From the NCBI GenBank assembly GCA_004212735.1, contig SHBD01000016.1, positions 1 through 37,426 of the forward strand: DNA of 37,426 nt. Direction: 5' to 3'. Position 1 is the first letter of the stretch. The number at the start of each line of letters is the position of its first letter. This document shows positions 34,770 through 37,426 of the stretch, one piece after another. The DNA comes from SAR116 cluster bacterium (lineage in GTDB: Bacteria; Pseudomonadota; Alphaproteobacteria; Puniceispirillales; Puniceispirillaceae). The notes under the pieces are model-generated. The model was not told the DNA's origin and did not search any database. It worked only from the letters and a program-made list of their open reading frames with translations. The position numbers and the translations under genes were made by a program.

Positions 34770-35300
34770 TCACCATAATTCTGGTTTAGATAGTGGGCTA
34801 ACACACTCAAACTTGACTGGTGTGTCAGGGACCGCAGTTTCATTCAACATCATACCTGTCCACCCAAATGGATATTCCAGCGGGTATGGTGGAACGAATG
34901 AGCATCCAATTTCTTGAGTGAACCCAAACCGTCCATAGTAATCTGGATCACCATAAACCAATAGAACACCAACACAATCGTTGGCGAGCAAATCTATCCC
35001 AGATTTGATGAGTTTCGAACCGACACCCCGTTTCTGATGTTCTGGAGAGACAGCAAGTGGGGCAAGAATATATCCGGAGATACCAGAGTCAGAGTCCAAG
35101 AAGATTGGACTGTAGGACACATAACCAATTACTTGGTTATCAACTTCAGCAACCAATGACTTGATTAAAGGACTGGAAGTTTCTCGGGAGAGTTCAGCAG
35201 CAAAGTTACCAATGACTTTGTTCTCTTCATCAGAAAACGCAGTTTCAATAACCTTCTGGATTGGGTTCCAATCTGTTTCTTGAGCCAGTCTGATCAGCAT
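34770..35300 (-). CDS. GNAT-family N-acetyltransferase
   Basis: This is a GNAT protein (about 176 aa) of the YhbS type. The acetyl-CoA loop is QKRGVGSKLIKSG (about 87-99), preceded by YILAPLAVSPEHQ; GDPDYYGRFGF is also characteristic of the YhbS subgroup. The start at 35300 gives MLIRLAQETDW; an ATG six codons upstream is possible, and neither has a good ribosome site. Its A+T-richer codons differ from the pentitol genes to its left and suggest acquired DNA. The substrate is unknown. Confidence 0.82.
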   Translation of the reverse strand: MLIRLAQETDWNPIQKVIETAFSDEENKVIGNFAAELSRETSSPLIKSLVAEVDNQVIGYVSYSPIFLDSDSGISGYILAPLAVSPEHQKRGVGSKLIKSGIDLLANDCVGVLLVYGDPDYYGRFGFTQEIGCSFVPPYPLEYPFGWTGMMLNETAVPDTPVKFECVSPLSKPELW

Positions 35301-35318
35301 AATAACCAAGCATAACAT

Positions 35319-35779
35319 GACAAAAAACAGTGAGGGATACCATTGCTCTCATAAGGCTGATTTTTCAATTTGGGTTCACCGACCCAAATCCATGTTGCCT
35401 TGCGATCACCTAAATTGCATGTCCCCATTCACAGGACAGTTACAGCGAGTCTGTACGAGGCTTGTAGAGGGCTGCTGTCTGGCTGTTGGTATCTCATGCA
35501 AATACAGGCTAGCTGTATGTTTGCAGGGCATGACAAAGAAAAGTTCCCGTAATGGACAAGTGTCTTGTTATTCCAATCGGAACGAACATCCGACTGTATT
35601 CCTACAGCTGGCTATAAATCCACTTGAATGTAGACATCAGACTATCCAGTCAGGATGTCCCTGAAACTAAATCCGACCATCACCTGACTGCCAGTTCATG
35701 TCTCTGTAGCCATGCTTGGCAGTGTCTATAGTGGGTGACGCTGGGTAGTTGGAAACTCAGTCGAAGCAGGTGGTGGTGA
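35319..35779. other. Gene-free accessory stretch
   Basis: About 460 bp have no supported gene. A 115-codon + frame from 35317 is rich in Cys and His with no family pattern and no ribosome site, so I do not call it. No clear repeat or promoter was seen. Confidence 0.5.
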
Positions 35780-36580
35780 CTAGACGTTGCTTTGCAGGTC
35801 ACGAAGGAAAACATGAACATCCTTGTCCAACTGAAGGTCACCAATCGCGTGTATTGGCATAATGCCCCAATTCAATATCTTGTTCGTCTGGGAACTGGCA
35901 AAGAAGCGTGACCTTAGTTCGTATGCGTATCGCATTTCTGGATTGCCGTAGTTATGCTGTGCCTTGTTTACGCATTGATATAGTGCGTGGGCTGTCAAAT
36001 CCCCCAAACATAACAGCGGTACGTCTGTCTTGCCTGCAGTCAAGATATTGCTTGTGTCTATGTGTGACAACAAAGCTGTCTGGCGGCGGACTGGATTTTG
36101 CTGACATCTGCTTACAAAATATTGGAATGTCGAAAGTCTAATGTGATTGGAGCCTTCAAAGACGATGCGAACCGTTTCTTTCGGGATATTATGCTTCTGA
36201 AGAAATCGACCTAGCCGTTCCAGCAGATATTGTGCGCATTTGTGATAATATCGCCAATATTCGTCCCCAATATCTTCTTTATATTCCTCTAGCGTTTGCT
36301 TGAATGAAATGACACCGAAGCAAACAATAGGTTGAGCCGCCGAACTTCTAGCGTAATGCACCTTTCTTTGATGGTTCATATCGGCACAGTAAAGTGTCCT
36401 AATTCCAAGATCGGAAACCAAACCAGTCAAAAATTGCTCTACACCATGCGCATCGCTATCGCGCACCAACACGCCGCCTAGTGTCATGTATGGAGATGCA
36501 CCGCCTTCAGTGCCAGACCGAACCCGACTCGTTCCAGCATCGCCACTTTCATCGATATAAAATGTGTATGTCTCAGGCAT
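35780..36580 (-). CDS. DUF3800 protein
   Basis: This 266-aa protein begins MPETYTFYIDESGDAG, the DUF3800 hallmark with an acidic IDESGD motif. The middle (VRIVFEGSNHIRLSTFQYFV) and the C-terminal LLCLGDLTAHALYQCVNKA fit the family's nuclease-like fold. The ATG at 36580 is chosen because GGAGG lies five bases upstream; an ATG four codons earlier is possible. The biochemical role of the family is poorly established, and members often occur in mobile or defence contexts. No partner gene is visible here. Confidence 0.8.
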   Translation of the reverse strand: MPETYTFYIDESGDAGTSRVRSGTEGGASPYMTLGGVLVRDSDAHGVEQFLTGLVSDLGIRTLYCADMNHQRKVHYARSSAAQPIVCFGVISFKQTLEEYKEDIGDEYWRYYHKCAQYLLERLGRFLQKHNIPKETVRIVFEGSNHIRLSTFQYFVSRCQQNPVRRQTALLSHIDTSNILTAGKTDVPLLCLGDLTAHALYQCVNKAQHNYGNPEMRYAYELRSRFFASSQTNKILNWGIMPIHAIGDLQLDKDVHVFLRDLQSNV

Positions 36581-36592
36581 CCTTGCCTCCAT

Positions 36593-36826
36593 AAGGAGAT
36601 GCCTAAGTCGACATTAGCAATGAGTCAACATACAGATAATAAACAGAAAAATAAGATTTTTCTAATATGTCCAGCAACAAGCAGTCACTTGCCTTTATGG
36701 CTATAAGTCGCAGAACCCAGACAAAGATTGCGCCACGTCACAATATTGTCACTTGAATGCAACCATGCGGTAACAAGAATCAACTCTTTTCTTCATCCCT
36801 TAATATCGAACAGTGGAGTTATTAGG
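36593..36826. other. Intergenic stretch between divergent genes
   Basis: This is 234 bp between the leftward DUF3800 gene and the rightward secreted-protein gene. It is AT-rich. A GGAG at 36815-36818 is the ribosome site of the latter. No promoter hexamer pair was convincing by eye. Confidence 0.4.
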
Positions 36827-37426
36827 ATGAAAAAAAAATTAGTGACACTTCTTGCCACAACATTCCTGTCGACTGCAGTTACGTATGCTGCAAGTGCAGA
36901 TGCTGATCAAAAGGCTATTGGTCAGACACAGGCACTGATTGCCGAAGCGGGTCTTTCAACTATTTCTGACGCGAACTCAACAAACAACAATCTTAGAGAT
37001 GGGGAAAGCGCAAATACAAATTTCCCATTTGCAAATTTCAAGGCGATTGCCACAGTCGGAGAGGTTGACGCTATCTCTGGTTTAGCGCTGACAGGTTATC
37101 CTGACGGACAAGCTGCATGGCTCTCTGACGAAGATACCGTTCGCGTGGTTTATCAGAGCGAATCATATGCCACTATGGGCCGGGCACCCAAGCCTGAGAC
37201 ATATCCGTGGCAGATGATGAATGGAGTGACTTTCACCGGGTCACATATCCACACCATCGACTATGACCGCGCGAAATTTGCAGACTTCATGAATAACGGT
37301 GATTCTGCACAAAGCATGGTAAAGGGATCCGGTAAACTTTTTAACAAAGTTTACAACGGCTTTGGTGAAATGGTATCAGCCCCTTCCTTCGATCCGGCAT
37401 ATCTGTCCGGCAAGTGGGGCAACCAG
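36827..37426 (+). CDS. Secreted protein, unrecognised, cut by window edge
   Basis: A frame of exactly 200 codons is open to the last base, so the C-terminus is missing. The ATG at 36827 follows GGAG. A signal peptide is clear: MKKKLVTLLATTFLSTA, then TYAASAD, with cleavage near residue 23. The mature part contains GYPDGQAAWLSDEDTVRVVY and ETYPWQMMNG. I do not recognise the family. It is probably periplasmic or extracellular. Cys is absent from the visible part. Confidence 0.7.
   Translation, partial: MKKKLVTLLATTFLSTAVTYAASADADQKAIGQTQALIAEAGLSTISDANSTNNNLRDGESANTNFPFANFKAIATVGEVDAISGLALTGYPDGQAAWLSDEDTVRVVYQSESYATMGRAPKPETYPWQMMNGVTFTGSHIHTIDYDRAKFADFMNNGDSAQSMVKGSGKLFNKVYNGFGEMVSAPSFDPAYLSGKWGNQ

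Noticed and set aside
35317-35664. 115-codon + frame rich in Cys
   Set aside because: There is no ribosome site, no recognisable pattern, and it overlaps the 5' side of the GNAT gene; it is treated as non-coding.

Overview
The window looks like a chromosomal piece of a marine, heterotrophic alphaproteobacterium. A SAR116/Puniceispirillum-like organism is my inference. It rests on the moderate GC content, the heterotetrameric sarcosine oxidase, a hut cluster of the HutF type, and several ABC importers with their catabolic operons. No ribosomal or housekeeping marker is present, so the lineage call is soft.

Layout. (1) About 160-6590: a putative promoter, a NicX/M29-like metalloenzyme gene of uncertain function, then soxB-soxD-soxA-soxG for sarcosine oxidase. 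(2) About 6583-15700: a catabolic block. Two leftward genes (Rieske oxygenase and DoeB-like M14 deacylase) diverge from three translationally coupled rightward genes (HisC-like aminotransferase and a split ThDP-dependent 2-oxo-acid decarboxylase of the sulfopyruvate/phosphonopyruvate type). A LysR regulator and a complete polar amino acid ABC importer follow. (3) 15770-22484: histidine utilisation. Leftward hutI-hutH-hutU diverges from hutF-hutC across a 72-bp region with a palindrome between two promoters. (4) About 22485-25290: a scrappy accessory stretch. It holds a small unknown protein, a cupin, a tRNA 3'-end relic, an 85-bp direct repeat, a CsoR-type metal-sensing repressor with a GlpM/DUF3147-like membrane protein, a small CxxC protein and several minisatellites. 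(5) 25287-34689: a pentitol locus. The leftward operon is binding protein, two permeases, SorC regulator, xylitol-type dehydrogenase, SIS-domain isomerase and two short-chain dehydrogenases, one a clear ribitol 2-dehydrogenase. Divergent from it are the ATPase and a HAD phosphatase. (6) 34690-37426: AT-richer accessory DNA with a GNAT acetyltransferase, a DUF3800 protein, and the start of an unrecognised secreted protein cut by the window edge.

How it fits together. Histidine would be taken to N-formylglutamate by HutH, HutU, HutI and HutF; no HutG is in the window. Sarcosine would give glycine and C1-folate. Ribitol or xylitol would give ribulose or xylulose; no pentulose kinase is in the window. 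The best candidate for an undescribed pathway is the Rieske/M14/HisC-like/ThDP-decarboxylase set with its own regulator and importer: its logic suggests demethylation or hydroxylation, deacylation, transamination and decarboxylation of an acylated or methylated amino acid. The most striking non-coding feature is an array of four 39-bp repeats, each carrying a hairpin, between the pentitol binding-protein and permease genes. A single perfect hairpin holds the equivalent place in the amino acid importer operon.
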